Program-made: the position numbers and the translations under genes | Assembly (NCBI GenBank): GCA_020054055.1 | Contig: JAGVLZ010000377.1 | Span: 1-12,485, forward strand | DNA length: 12,485 nucleotides | Reading direction: 5' to 3' | Source of the DNA: Phycisphaerales bacterium | Lineage (GTDB): Bacteria > Planctomycetota > Phycisphaerae > Phycisphaerales > UBA1924 | Part shown: piece by piece, positions 5,539 through 12,435 of the stretch | Layout: the number at the start of each line of letters is the position of its first letter | Position numbering within the stretch: position 1 is the stretch's first letter | The notes under the pieces: generated by a model | What the model saw: only the letters and a program-made list of their open reading frames with translations | Told to the model about the DNA's origin: nothing | Database searches by the model: none

Positions 5539-7797
5539 TCATTTCCACTTCACCACGCTCAGCAGATCCGAGTAATCATCCGTCCACACCTGCATGGTCG
5601 GAGGCGCCGCTTCAAGCGGACGCCAGAGCGGATCGACTGCCAGCGTGCCCAGGTCTTGACTCGTCCGCGCAAGCACGATGAACGCCGAGGCCTGCTTCCC
5701 CGCGAGGCGATCGGCCAGCGGCACCTCGCGGTCCTTGCGGATGATGCCAACCGCGCCGGCATCCGCCGCGAGTTTCGACAGCACCGGCTCGAAGTCGATG
5801 TACAGATTGCTCACGTTGAACATCAGCAGCCCGCCGAGTTTCAACTTCGAGAGGTACAGCGCCACCGCCTCGCGCGTGATGAGATGCACCGGCACCGCGT
5901 CGGAACTGAAGGCATCCATCGCGACGAGGTCGTACGACGCGGGCTCGGCCCGCGCGACGGTGAGCCGCGCATCGCCGAGGATGAAGTCAATGGGCGACGC
6001 GCTGTCCCGGATATAGGAGAAGAGGTCGGGGTCGGTGGCGATGTCCTTCACAACAGGATCGATCTCATAGAAAGTGATGGCGCGATCAGCGCGGCCGTAC
6101 GCGGCCAGCGTGCCCGCGCCGAGGCCGATCACCGCGAGATGCTGCGGCACATTCCTCCTGTCCAACTCGCGAAACACATCTCCAACCGGACCGCTCTTCG
6201 TGAAATACGCCATCGGCTCGCGGTCGAGCGGCGAGTATCGCCACTGCCGGCCGTGCTCCGTTCGCCCGTGGATGAGACGGTGATACGAACGTTCGGCGGC
6301 TCCATCGCTCACGACGCGGTGCACGCCATAAAACGTTCGGACCTGAAGAATCTCCTGCCCGATCAGCAGATGATCGAACCACGGGATGGCCAGCAGCATC
6401 AGCACCGCCGCGGCGTAGAGCCAGCGGCGCGACAGCACAATCAGCGTCAACGCCGCGGGGACGATCCAGCAGAGTTGAAAGAGAATCGAGCCGGGCTTTG
6501 CGGGCGACATCGGGCTCATCAACCACGCCATCATGAAAACATAGAACGGGACGATCGAGATCACCAGAATCCACAGGACCGTCTGCACGGTCATCCGCAT
6601 CCAGTGCCCCGGCCGGTGTCGATCCATAGCGGGGCGCGCCCGGCGTTCCCGCAGCAGGCACGCGCCGACAATAAAGAGCGGGTACTCGACGATCCCGTTG
6701 AAGATCGCCGGTGCCGTGATGCCGCAGACGATCCCCGCCAGCACGCCCCCCACCGACAGCAGGAGATAGAACTCGGTCAGCCGATCCGTCCCCGGACGCA
6801 GCCCCGCCAGCCGACCGTGGCACGCCATCGCGGCGAAGAAAAGCAGAAGCAAGTGCGAACCCACCGGCAGCCACGTCGGCGTCCGCAGCCCGATGATCGC
6901 CATCACCGCCACCCCGACCACCACCGGCGGCAGCAGCCAGCCCGACACGCGCCCCACCATCGCGCCCCCGCGCGCGAACGCAAGGATGAACGTCAGCAGA
7001 TAGATGGAAAGCGGCAGAACCCACAGCAATGGCACGGCCGCGATGTCGATCGTGATGTGCTGCGTCGCACCCATCATCAGCCCCGCCGGCACGAACGCGA
7101 GCGCAAGCCACATCAACCGCTGACGCGTCAGGGCACGCTCGTCCAACTCAGCATCCAGACGCCGAGGCTGAGTCCTCGAAGCCTCGGGTTCGAGTGTGCG
7201 ATATCGCTTCGCCGCAACGACTCCGCAAGTCACCGCAATCACAACGAACACCCCGAATCCCACCGACCACGCCGCGCGCTGCTGCGAGAGCGTCAGGTTC
7301 GGCTCGACGAAGAGCGGATACCCGATCAGCGCCGCCATGCTCCCCACGTTGCTCGCCGCGTAGAGAAAGTACGGGTCCTTCGCCGAGCGGTGCCCCGTCC
7401 GCGCGAACCACGATTGCAGCAAGGGCGAAGCGGAGCACAGCACGAACACCGGCCCGGCGCACGCCGCGACCAGCATCAGCAGTACCTGCCCGGCCGCGAA
7501 GCCCTCGGGATCGGGAAGCCACTGATCGCCGCCCGGCAACCCGATCGGCAGGAGCGCCGCCGCGCCAAGCATGACAAAGGTGTGGACGATGAGTTGCTTC
7601 CGCTCGCTCCTGATCTGACCCAGCGCGTGCGCATAGCCGTACCCCGCGAGCAGCATCCCCTGGAAGAAGAGCATCACGGTGTTCCACACGCCGGGCGATC
7701 CGCCGAGCAGCGGCAGGATCAGTTTCCCCACCATCGGCTGCACCAGAAAGAGCAGCGTTGCGGAAAGGAAGATGGTCAGGGTGAAGAGGAGAAGCAT
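5539..7797 (-). CDS. Membrane-fused spermidine-synthase-like protein
   Basis: A 752-residue protein with two parts. Residues 1-480 are a polytopic membrane region of roughly 12-14 helices, opening with the family-typical block FLSATLLFLVQPMVGKLILPLLGG and GVWNTVMLFFQ. Residues about 485-740 are a Rossmann-fold domain of the spermidine synthase/methyltransferase type. They show RTFYGVHRV at 487-495, LIHGRTEHGRQ at 508-518, the nucleotide-binding loop VIGLGAGTLAAYG at 556-568, YEIDP at 577-581, GDARL at 608-612 and MDAFSSDAVPVHL at 627-639. Proteins of this fused type are annotated as spermidine synthases, but aminopropyl transfer is rarely proven and the active-site stretch differs from soluble SpeE, so substrate is open. 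The ATG has GAAGGCGG just upstream. It lies 56 nt after the 77-aa partner gene and 41 nt before proS. Confidence 0.85.
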   Translation of the reverse strand: MLLLFTLTIFLSATLLFLVQPMVGKLILPLLGGSPGVWNTVMLFFQGMLLAGYGYAHALGQIRSERKQLIVHTFVMLGAAALLPIGLPGGDQWLPDPEGFAAGQVLLMLVAACAGPVFVLCSASPLLQSWFARTGHRSAKDPYFLYAASNVGSMAALIGYPLFVEPNLTLSQQRAAWSVGFGVFVVIAVTCGVVAAKRYRTLEPEASRTQPRRLDAELDERALTRQRLMWLALAFVPAGLMMGATQHITIDIAAVPLLWVLPLSIYLLTFILAFARGGAMVGRVSGWLLPPVVVGVAVMAIIGLRTPTWLPVGSHLLLLFFAAMACHGRLAGLRPGTDRLTEFYLLLSVGGVLAGIVCGITAPAIFNGIVEYPLFIVGACLLRERRARPAMDRHRPGHWMRMTVQTVLWILVISIVPFYVFMMAWLMSPMSPAKPGSILFQLCWIVPAALTLIVLSRRWLYAAAVLMLLAIPWFDHLLIGQEILQVRTFYGVHRVVSDGAAERSYHRLIHGRTEHGRQWRYSPLDREPMAYFTKSGPVGDVFRELDRRNVPQHLAVIGLGAGTLAAYGRADRAITFYEIDPVVKDIATDPDLFSYIRDSASPIDFILGDARLTVARAEPASYDLVAMDAFSSDAVPVHLITREAVALYLSKLKLGGLLMFNVSNLYIDFEPVLSKLAADAGAVGIIRKDREVPLADRLAGKQASAFIVLARTSQDLGTLAVDPLWRPLEAAPPTMQVWTDDYSDLLSVVKWK

Positions 7798-7853
7798 CCG
7801 CCTTCAGCCTATCCGGCTCGGAAGGGTTCAAGCAATGTGATAGCGAGTCGCGT

Positions 7854-8087
7854 TCAGCGAGATCGGTCTGGGGTTTCCGGCCAGAGTGACTGGACCAGTT
7901 GCAACGCCATCACCGACGAGCCCGGAACTCGATGCGCACGCGCCACCGCGCGGACGGCTTCCGCCAGCGCGCGATCCGTCCGCGCCTGCGCGAAAAGACC
8001 CTGCCAGTCCGACAGGTCGCCGTATTCGAGCGCGGAATCGATCGCCGCGCGGGTCCATTCTGAAGTCGTGAGATGGCGATGGATCAT
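7854..8087 (-). CDS. Small partner of AbiEii-type nucleotidyltransferase (77 aa)
   Basis: A 77-residue basic-acidic helical protein starting MIHRHLTTSEWTRAAIDSAL. I place the start at the ATG at 8085-8087, which overlaps the nucleotidyltransferase stop as ATGA (8084-8087). This is the classic translational-coupling layout and is preferable to the longer upstream start at 8174 in the same frame, which would lie deep in the neighbour. The body (GDLSDWQGLFAQARTDRALAEAVRAVARAH) looks all-helical. There is no obvious helix-turn-helix, signal peptide or membrane segment. I recall similar short proteins encoded next to this class of nucleotidyltransferase, which suggests a two-gene module. Whether it is antitoxin, cofactor or something else is not known. 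Confidence 0.75.
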   Translation of the reverse strand: MIHRHLTTSEWTRAAIDSALEYGDLSDWQGLFAQARTDRALAEAVRAVARAHRVPGSSVMALQLVQSLWPETPDRSR

Positions 8088-8785
8088 GATTCGTCTTCTC
8101 GAAGGACCAGCCGCGCCGACAACAACACCCCCAATCGTATGCACGATTCGCACACCCGATCCCAGGAGCGCCACTCAGGCGCCACCCCCTTGTAATCGTC
8201 AAGATTGATCCCGTCGAGATCGAAGGGCGATGGATCGCACAAGCGCTTGGCGATCTCCAGCGTCACGGAGCCCGTCTGGAGATGCCCATAGTGCGATTGC
8301 GTCAGGAGCGATGCCGCGACGACGACCTCGTCTCCGACGCACAAGGCCAAGGCCGCGAAGTCGAGATAATCGCGCAGCGCGTTCCGCGAATAGAGCAGGT
8401 ACGCCTTCATCCCGATCAACTCGGGAAGCGTCGGCACGGTCAGCGGGCCGCTCGGCGTCTGTATGATCGACGTCTCGATCGCGTCGACGCGTCGCGGTTG
8501 GCGGAATCCGACCTGCACACCGCCGATGCTGCCGAGGATCAAAACTGGGGGCTGCACACGAGCGGTCTTCCACTCTCGACTTTCCTCGAGCCGCTCGCGG
8601 ACCTCATCAAACCGGTCGCGCAGCGCCGTGACGAGATGATCGGTGTACTGCGAGAAACGGTGATGGGCATACAGCGCCGCCGCGGTCCCGCCGACCGCGA
8701 TGGCGCCGGGAACCAGGCGCTGCGCCTTTACGCCCGCTTCAAGGACCGACTGCCATTGTCGAGATTGCTCATCCCTTTCAGTCAC
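8084..8785 (-). CDS. AbiEii/AbiGii-type nucleotidyltransferase
   Basis: A 233-residue protein of the nucleotidyltransferase-fold family that includes the AbiEii/AbiGii toxins (PF08843). It shows the fold's glycine motif AVGGTAAALYAHHRFS at 30-45, the second-motif region QYTDHLVTALRDRFDEV at 46-62, and downstream KAYLLYSRNALRDYLDFAALAL at 127-148 with the conserved Lys127, Arg138-Asp139 and Asp142. The metal-binding pair expected as D-x-D just after the glycine motif is only half present: Asp49 is kept, and the place two residues before is Tyr47. Activity may therefore be altered or lost. The start is GTG at 8783-8785, 8 nt inside the end of lysC, with GAGGG about 11 nt upstream. No AbiEi-type HTH antitoxin is adjacent; a 77-aa gene overlaps its stop by 4 nt. 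Confidence 0.8.
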   Translation of the reverse strand: MTERDEQSRQWQSVLEAGVKAQRLVPGAIAVGGTAAALYAHHRFSQYTDHLVTALRDRFDEVRERLEESREWKTARVQPPVLILGSIGGVQVGFRQPRRVDAIETSIIQTPSGPLTVPTLPELIGMKAYLLYSRNALRDYLDFAALALCVGDEVVVAASLLTQSHYGHLQTGSVTLEIAKRLCDPSPFDLDGINLDDYKGVAPEWRSWDRVCESCIRLGVLLSARLVLREDES

Positions 8786-10019
8786 GCTTGATTATTCCCT
8801 CCTGCTCGCTTCCCAACCCGAACGCCCCGTGTACCGCCCGGAGCGCCTTCTCCCCGTCGGCCTTGCCGATGATCGCGCTGATCTTGATCTCGCTTGTCGT
8901 GATGTTGGCGATGTTCACCCCCGCTTCGGCCAGAGCGCGGAACATGACGGCCGCGGAGGCCGCGTGGCTGCGGATCCCCACCCCCACCGCCGAGACCTTG
9001 CAGAACCCCTCGTCGATGCGGGGCTGGCCGCCGCCGATCTCCTTCAGCAGCCGGTCGAGCACCGGGCGGATATCGGCGAGGTCCGCCTGCTCGACCGTGA
9101 ACGACATCGTCGCCTTTCCATCCCCGGTGACCGTCTGGATGATGTCGTCCACCGTGATGTTCGCGTCAGCCAGCCCCGCGAAGACCCGCGCCGCGACCCC
9201 CGGCGAATCCGGCACGCTCGTCAGCGTCACGCGCCCGAGATTCTGCTTCAGCGCCACGCCCGTGATCTCCATCTTCTCCATCTGCTCGTCCTCTCCGCAA
9301 ATGATTGTCCCCTCGTCGGGGCGGTGGCTGTGCCGCACATGGATCGGCATCTTGTACATCGCGCCGAACTTCACGCTCCGGTCGTGCATCACCTTCGCGC
9401 CGAGCGACGCCATCTCCAGCATCGCCTCGTACGAAATGGTCTTCAATCGTCGTGCATCGGGCACGATCCGCGGATCAGCGGTATACACGCCGTCGACGTC
9501 CGTGAAGATATCGCAGCGATCCGCCTTCAGTGCCGCGGCCACCGCGACCGCCGTCGTATCGCTCCCGCCGCGACCGAGCGTCGTGATGTCCCCCTCCGGC
9601 GTCACCCCTTGGAACCCCGCGACGACCGCCACTTTCCCGGCAGCAAGCGCCGTCCGCAGCCGCTCCACATTCACCGCGCAAATCGCGGCCTTCGAGAATG
9701 ACTCGTCCGTCTCCATCCCGATCTGCCCGCCCGTGAAACTGACCGCCGCCTGCCCCATCGTCTCGAGCACCATCGCCATCAGCGCGATCGTCACCTGCTC
9801 GCCCGTCGACAGCAGCATGTCCATCTCGCGCCTCGAAGGACTCGCATTCGCTTCGTTCGCGAGTACGATGAGCGAATCGGTCGTCTTGCCCATCGCGGAG
9901 ACGACGACCACGACGCCGTGGCCGCGCCGGCGCTCCTCGAGCGTGCGCTCGGCGCAGCGGCGTATTTTGTCGACATCCGCGACAGAGGAGCCGCCGAACT
10001 TTTGCACGATCAGGGGCAT
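8778..10019 (-). CDS. lysC: Aspartate kinase
   Basis: A 413-residue cytosolic enzyme that phosphorylates L-aspartate with ATP, the entry step to lysine, threonine, methionine and diaminopimelate. The amino-acid-kinase domain fills about 1-240, with KFGGSS at 7-12, LLSTGEQ at 69-75, VVAGFQG at 132-138, LGRGGSDTTA at 148-157 and FTDVDGVYTADPR at 172-184. Two C-terminal ACT domains follow (about 265-330 with DSPGVAARVF, and 340-405 with ISAIIG), which normally bind inhibitory lysine or threonine. Length is that of the monofunctional LysC type, and no homoserine dehydrogenase is fused. The ATG at 10017-10019 has no clear Shine-Dalgarno. It begins 28 nt after hicA, too close for its own lysine riboswitch. 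Its stop lies inside the next gene, an 8-nt overlap. An internal start may yield a separate beta subunit. Confidence 0.97.
   Translation of the reverse strand: MPLIVQKFGGSSVADVDKIRRCAERTLEERRRGHGVVVVVSAMGKTTDSLIVLANEANASPSRREMDMLLSTGEQVTIALMAMVLETMGQAAVSFTGGQIGMETDESFSKAAICAVNVERLRTALAAGKVAVVAGFQGVTPEGDITTLGRGGSDTTAVAVAAALKADRCDIFTDVDGVYTADPRIVPDARRLKTISYEAMLEMASLGAKVMHDRSVKFGAMYKMPIHVRHSHRPDEGTIICGEDEQMEKMEITGVALKQNLGRVTLTSVPDSPGVAARVFAGLADANITVDDIIQTVTGDGKATMSFTVEQADLADIRPVLDRLLKEIGGGQPRIDEGFCKVSAVGVGIRSHAASAAVMFRALAEAGVNIANITTSEIKISAIIGKADGEKALRAVHGAFGLGSEQEGIIKRD
9279..9297 (-). promoter_or_regulatory. Internal ribosome-binding site and start in lysC (possible beta subunit)
   Basis: On the coding strand the sequence CGGAGAGGACGAGCAGATG ends in the codon for Met247. 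GGAG and GAGG lie 11 and 8 nt before that ATG, a better ribosome-binding site than the one at the main lysC start. Translation from here would give a 167-residue protein made only of the linker and the two ACT domains (8778-9281). In Bacillus and Corynebacterium, aspartate kinase beta subunits arise from an in-frame internal start at the equivalent place. Use in this organism is inferred. Confidence 0.5.
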
Positions 10020-10047
10020 GAGGAGTCCGCCGCACGATCACACGAGA

Positions 10048-10290
10048 CTACTCAAAGAGTCTCCGCAACAACTCTTTTCGTTCAATACGGTGGTGACGCT
10101 GAAGGTCGAGCAGAATCCCGCTCAGCGTGCCGATCTTGAGCGGGTCGTGCGCGGGGACGGTCACATGATGCTCGCCATCCAGCATGGTCGTCAGCCGGAC
10201 ATGGCTGCTCTCCTGCCGTGTGACTCGATAGCCAAGCCGTGACATCGCGCGCGACAGATCATCCCCCGAGAGGTCGCGCGGCAACTTCAT
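10048..10290 (-). CDS. hicA: HicA-family toxin (mRNA interferase)
   Basis: An 80-residue protein of the HicA/YcfA family, small double-stranded-RNA-binding-fold toxins that cleave mRNA independently of cognate codon position. It starts MKLPRDLSGDDLSRAMSRLG and GYRVTRQ. The catalytic histidine region follows as ESSHVRL (His30, the counterpart of the family's G-S-H). Then come HHVTVPAHDPLKIGTLSGILLDL, matching the 'V(P).H..(L)..GTL..IL' motif at about 41-63, and a helical tail. Length is normal and all key features are present, so it should be active. Its ATG overlaps the stop of the upstream antitoxin gene as ATGA (10287-10290), giving tight coupling. It ends 28 nt before lysC. Confidence 0.9.
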   Translation of the reverse strand: MKLPRDLSGDDLSRAMSRLGYRVTRQESSHVRLTTMLDGEHHVTVPAHDPLKIGTLSGILLDLQRHHRIERKELLRRLFE

Positions 10291-10493
10291 GCCGCGATCA
10301 CCTCATCGCGGAACCAGTGCAGCCGGATCACGCTCGGCCGCTTGTCTTCATCGAAGTGGCAGCGAACCGCATCACGCACCGCATCGTGGAGTCGGGCCTC
10401 GTCATCCGCTTGCGTGAAGATGGAGGCACCCAAAGCCCTGGCGATCAGGCCGCCCTCCGGGTCTTGCTCGACGATGAAGACGATCTCGCTCAT
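10287..10493 (-). CDS. hicB: Short HicB-like antitoxin (often misnamed 2-oxoisovalerate dehydrogenase)
   Basis: A 68-residue protein, MSEIVFIVEQDPEGGLIARA..., ending ...HFDEDKRPSVIRLHWFRDEVIA. It is the partial RNase-H-like fold of HicB antitoxins: a first strand, the E-GG turn (EGGLIARALG at 13-22), a helix (DEARLHDAVRDAVRCHF) and a final strand. Similar proteins are widely deposited as '2-oxoisovalerate dehydrogenase E1 subunit beta', which is a known naming error; nothing here resembles a dehydrogenase. I chose the ATG at 10491-10493 over the upstream in-frame start at 10541, because family members begin at this 'M-E-I' and the longer form would overlap the divergent gene. It lacks the C-terminal DNA-binding domain of long HicB proteins, so it may neutralise HicA without acting as repressor. 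Confidence 0.85.
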   Translation of the reverse strand: MSEIVFIVEQDPEGGLIARALGASIFTQADDEARLHDAVRDAVRCHFDEDKRPSVIRLHWFRDEVIAA

Positions 10494-10520
10494 GGCTGCG
10501 GGTATGGTAGTCACCAGCCA
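10493..10520. promoter_or_regulatory. Inverted repeat in the divergent intergenic region
   Basis: The 47-nt gap between the antitoxin gene and the divergent enoyl-CoA hydratase gene must hold the promoters for both unless these start inside the genes. It contains TGGCTG (10493-10498) and its complement CAGCCA (10515-10520), 16 nt apart, plus an inner TGGT-AGTC-ACCA (10505-10516). These could be an operator, but the arms are short and chance is not excluded. Confidence 0.3.
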
Positions 10521-10540
10521 ACCCCCGAAGCGAACAAGCA

Positions 10541-11287
10541 ATGCCCGACCTCGCCACGCTCACCATCGACGCCCGCATCGCCAGGCTGACGCTGAACCGG
10601 GCCGACAAGCGCAACGCGCTCTCGCTCGACCTGCTCGCCGACCTGCACGCGCGCGTCGATGAACTTGCAGCCCAGCAAGATGTCGCGGCGTGCATCATCA
10701 CCGGCGCGGGGTCGATGTTCTGTGCGGGGATGGACCTGAAAGCGGTGCTCCACGAACCCGGCGCGCCGGTGAAACTCCTGACCAGCATCGCGGAACTCAC
10801 CATCAAGATCCGCCGCCTCCCCCTCGTCACCATCGCCCGCGTCAACGGAGCCGCGATCGGCGGCGGCTGCGGCCTCGCCTGCGTCTGCGACCTCAGCGTC
10901 ACGCACCCCGACTCGAAAATGGGCTACCCGGAGATCGACCTCGGCGTCTGCCCCGCCGTCGTCGCGCCGTGGCTCGTGCAATCCATCGGCGCGGGGGCGG
11001 CGCGGCGAATCCTCCTCCAAGGCGGCACGATGTCCGGCCTGCGCGCCTTCGAGATCGGCATGGTCTCCCACTGCGTGCCCGCGCCGGAACTCGACAAGAC
11101 TGTGGATGAAATCGCAGTACGCACCACCACCAGCGGCCTCAACGCGCTCCGCGTGACCAAGAATCTCCTCAACGAACTCGACGGCGCATCGCTCGAAGCG
11201 ATGGTGCGCAAGGGGGCGACGCTCTCCGCGCAGGTGGTGGAGGGGGCGGAGGCGCGGGGAATGCTGGCGAAGAAGTTGGGAGGATGA
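10541..11287 (+). CDS. Enoyl-CoA hydratase/isomerase family protein (methylglutaconyl-CoA hydratase-like)
   Basis: A 248-residue crotonase-fold enzyme acting on an acyl-CoA. The first oxyanion-hole element is FCAGMDLKAVL at 60-70 and the second is GAAIGGGCGLACVCDLSV at 103-120. GYPEIDLGVCPAVVAPWL follows at 128-145, with the helix GAARRILLQGGTMSGLRAFEIGMV after it. Of the two catalytic glutamates of standard enoyl-CoA hydratase, the one in GGG-x-E is Gly111 here, while Glu131 in Y-P-E is kept. The G at this place together with 'PAV..P' afterwards recalls LiuC-type 3-methylglutaconyl-CoA hydratases of leucine breakdown, so that is my best specific guess. No other leucine-pathway gene is in view. 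The ATG (10541) has only weak ribosome-binding sequence. The stop abuts the next gene. Confidence 0.85.
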   Translation: MPDLATLTIDARIARLTLNRADKRNALSLDLLADLHARVDELAAQQDVAACIITGAGSMFCAGMDLKAVLHEPGAPVKLLTSIAELTIKIRRLPLVTIARVNGAAIGGGCGLACVCDLSVTHPDSKMGYPEIDLGVCPAVVAPWLVQSIGAGAARRILLQGGTMSGLRAFEIGMVSHCVPAPELDKTVDEIAVRTTTSGLNALRVTKNLLNELDGASLEAMVRKGATLSAQVVEGAEARGMLAKKLGG

Positions 11288-11376
11288 GTGCAAACCCACC
11301 TGAACAGTTTGGCGGCCGCCTCGAAATCATGTGCAGGCGTATCAATCGGCGCCTTTCTCTGTTTGATCCATATTGA
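11284..11376 (+). other. Alternative 30-codon reading frame coupled to the hydratase stop
   Basis: An ATG at 11284 overlaps the hydratase stop as ATGA and opens a 30-codon frame (MSANPPEQFGGRLEIMCRRI..., ending FDPY-stop at 11374-11376), with GGGAGG directly before it. It competes with the GTG start of the ankyrin gene in another frame. It could be a tiny gene, the remnant N-terminus of a disrupted gene, or chance. See the finding on 11284-12485. Confidence 0.2.
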
Positions 11377-12367
11377 CGGAGGATCGACGGCATTGGGAAG
11401 GCAGCAACCTGATTATCGAGTCGAGAACGCGCTGGTCGGAGTGTGTCAGCGATGTGAAGCGGATCGATTCGAGCAGCTCATCGAGCAATGGCCCGATTCT
11501 CGATTGCCCGCTGATCTGAAACAGCGATCTCTCAGCGCGGCCGCGAAGGCGTGCTGCGAACCGATCGTCAGTGCCCTTCTCGATCAGGGCGCCGATCCAA
11601 GCGTCAAAGATGAGTTTTGGTGGAGCGCCTTCGAAAAGGCGCTCGTGGGTGACTGCCGAACCCTGTTCTGGGATCTGGTGCTGGGTATGGACATACCCGT
11701 GGATGGTCGAGATGACCTGACAATGCAAAGGAGGAAGGAAGCCGCGTTGTTGGCCGCGGCGAGGTGGGGAACATCGCACGAGGTTGCGGCTTTACTCGCG
11801 ATGGGCATCGAGCCGGATGTTCAGGATTCCATACACACACCTCTGCATCACGCCATCGCTGCCGGTGACGCTCAGAGTGTAACACTGTTGCTCCGCGCCG
11901 GTGCCCAGCCCAAGCATGTTCCTTTTTTTCACCGACTGGAAGATCACGATGGCCCTTCGCTTCGGGGTTCAGCCGTGATGTTTGCGGTAGACGCCTGCCG
12001 CGCTGAGATTCTCGAACTTGTTCTGAACGCGTGCGAACCGCTCCACTCTCAAAGCCTCGATGAGTTGCTTATCCAGGCGGCCTTTCGACCAGCGCCGGAG
12101 AGCGTGGCGCTGTTGTTGGAGCGCGGAGCAAATCCGCTTGCTACGACCAGTGGTCGATCGGCCTTGGAACTCGCAGCGATAGCGGCGAAGTCTCCGGAGA
12201 TGGTGCGAATTCTGATCAATGCAGGCGCAAACCCTGATGCACCAAATGCACAAAGCCTTTCGCCGAGAGCGATTGTTGCTGGGATTATCGATAGTGAGAA
12301 TCGTTCACCAGAGCTGCGGGAGCGCATGCAGCAAGTGCTTGAGGCGCTGGAGCGCCCGAAGGACTAA
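11288..12367 (+). CDS. Ankyrin-repeat protein
   Basis: A protein of up to 359 residues built largely of ankyrin repeats, which act as protein-binding scaffolds. Recognisable units are at about 85-107 (AKACCEPIVSALLDQGADPSVK), 152-178 (ALLAAARWGTSHEVAALLAMGIEPD), 184-208 (TPLHHAIAAGDAQSVTLLLRAGAQP), 229-250, 262-284 (IQAAFRPAPESVALLLERGANP) and 291-317 (ALELAAIAAKSPEMVRILINAGANPD). No enzymatic domain, signal peptide or clear membrane segment is seen. The longest frame begins at GTG 11288, directly after the hydratase stop. The first 35 residues do not look like repeat sequence, and a TTG at 11393 with CGGAGGA ending 9 nt upstream is a credible alternative start (324 residues). GC content and codon use are lower than in the hydratase gene, suggesting separate origin. 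Confidence 0.8.
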   Translation: MQTHLNSLAAASKSCAGVSIGAFLCLIHIDGGSTALGRQQPDYRVENALVGVCQRCEADRFEQLIEQWPDSRLPADLKQRSLSAAAKACCEPIVSALLDQGADPSVKDEFWWSAFEKALVGDCRTLFWDLVLGMDIPVDGRDDLTMQRRKEAALLAAARWGTSHEVAALLAMGIEPDVQDSIHTPLHHAIAAGDAQSVTLLLRAGAQPKHVPFFHRLEDHDGPSLRGSAVMFAVDACRAEILELVLNACEPLHSQSLDELLIQAAFRPAPESVALLLERGANPLATTSGRSALELAAIAAKSPEMVRILINAGANPDAPNAQSLSPRAIVAGIIDSENRSPELRERMQQVLEALERPKD

Positions 12368-12435
12368 CCTGACACAAAATGGTACCGCTAAGGGCCTGAC
12401 AATAAATAAATGCTTCGATTAGGGCGTTCGATCCG

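Noticed and set aside
7828..8202. 124-codon minus-strand frame covering the 77-aa gene.
   Set aside because: It is in a different frame from the 77-aa partner, shows no family resemblance, and runs into the end of the nucleotidyltransferase gene. The ATGA-coupled frame is better supported.
5476..8208. Very long open frame (910 codons) on the plus strand.
   Set aside because: It lies antisense to the membrane spermidine-synthase-like protein, the 77-aa gene and others, and is rich in Arg, His, Gln and Pro without any domain. Such frames are typical shadows of GC-rich genes.
10020..10047. Lysine riboswitch before lysC.
   Set aside because: Only 28 nt separate hicA from lysC, far shorter than an L-box element, and hicA coding sequence fills the region upstream.
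8788..10242. 484-codon plus-strand frame opposite lysC and hicA.
   Set aside because: Its Ser/Ala/Thr-rich product has no recognisable motif, and lysC on the other strand is unmistakable.
10287..10493. 2-oxoisovalerate dehydrogenase subunit.
   Set aside because: The protein has 68 residues with a HicB-like pattern and pairs with hicA by an ATGA overlap. The dehydrogenase name used for such proteins is a propagated error.
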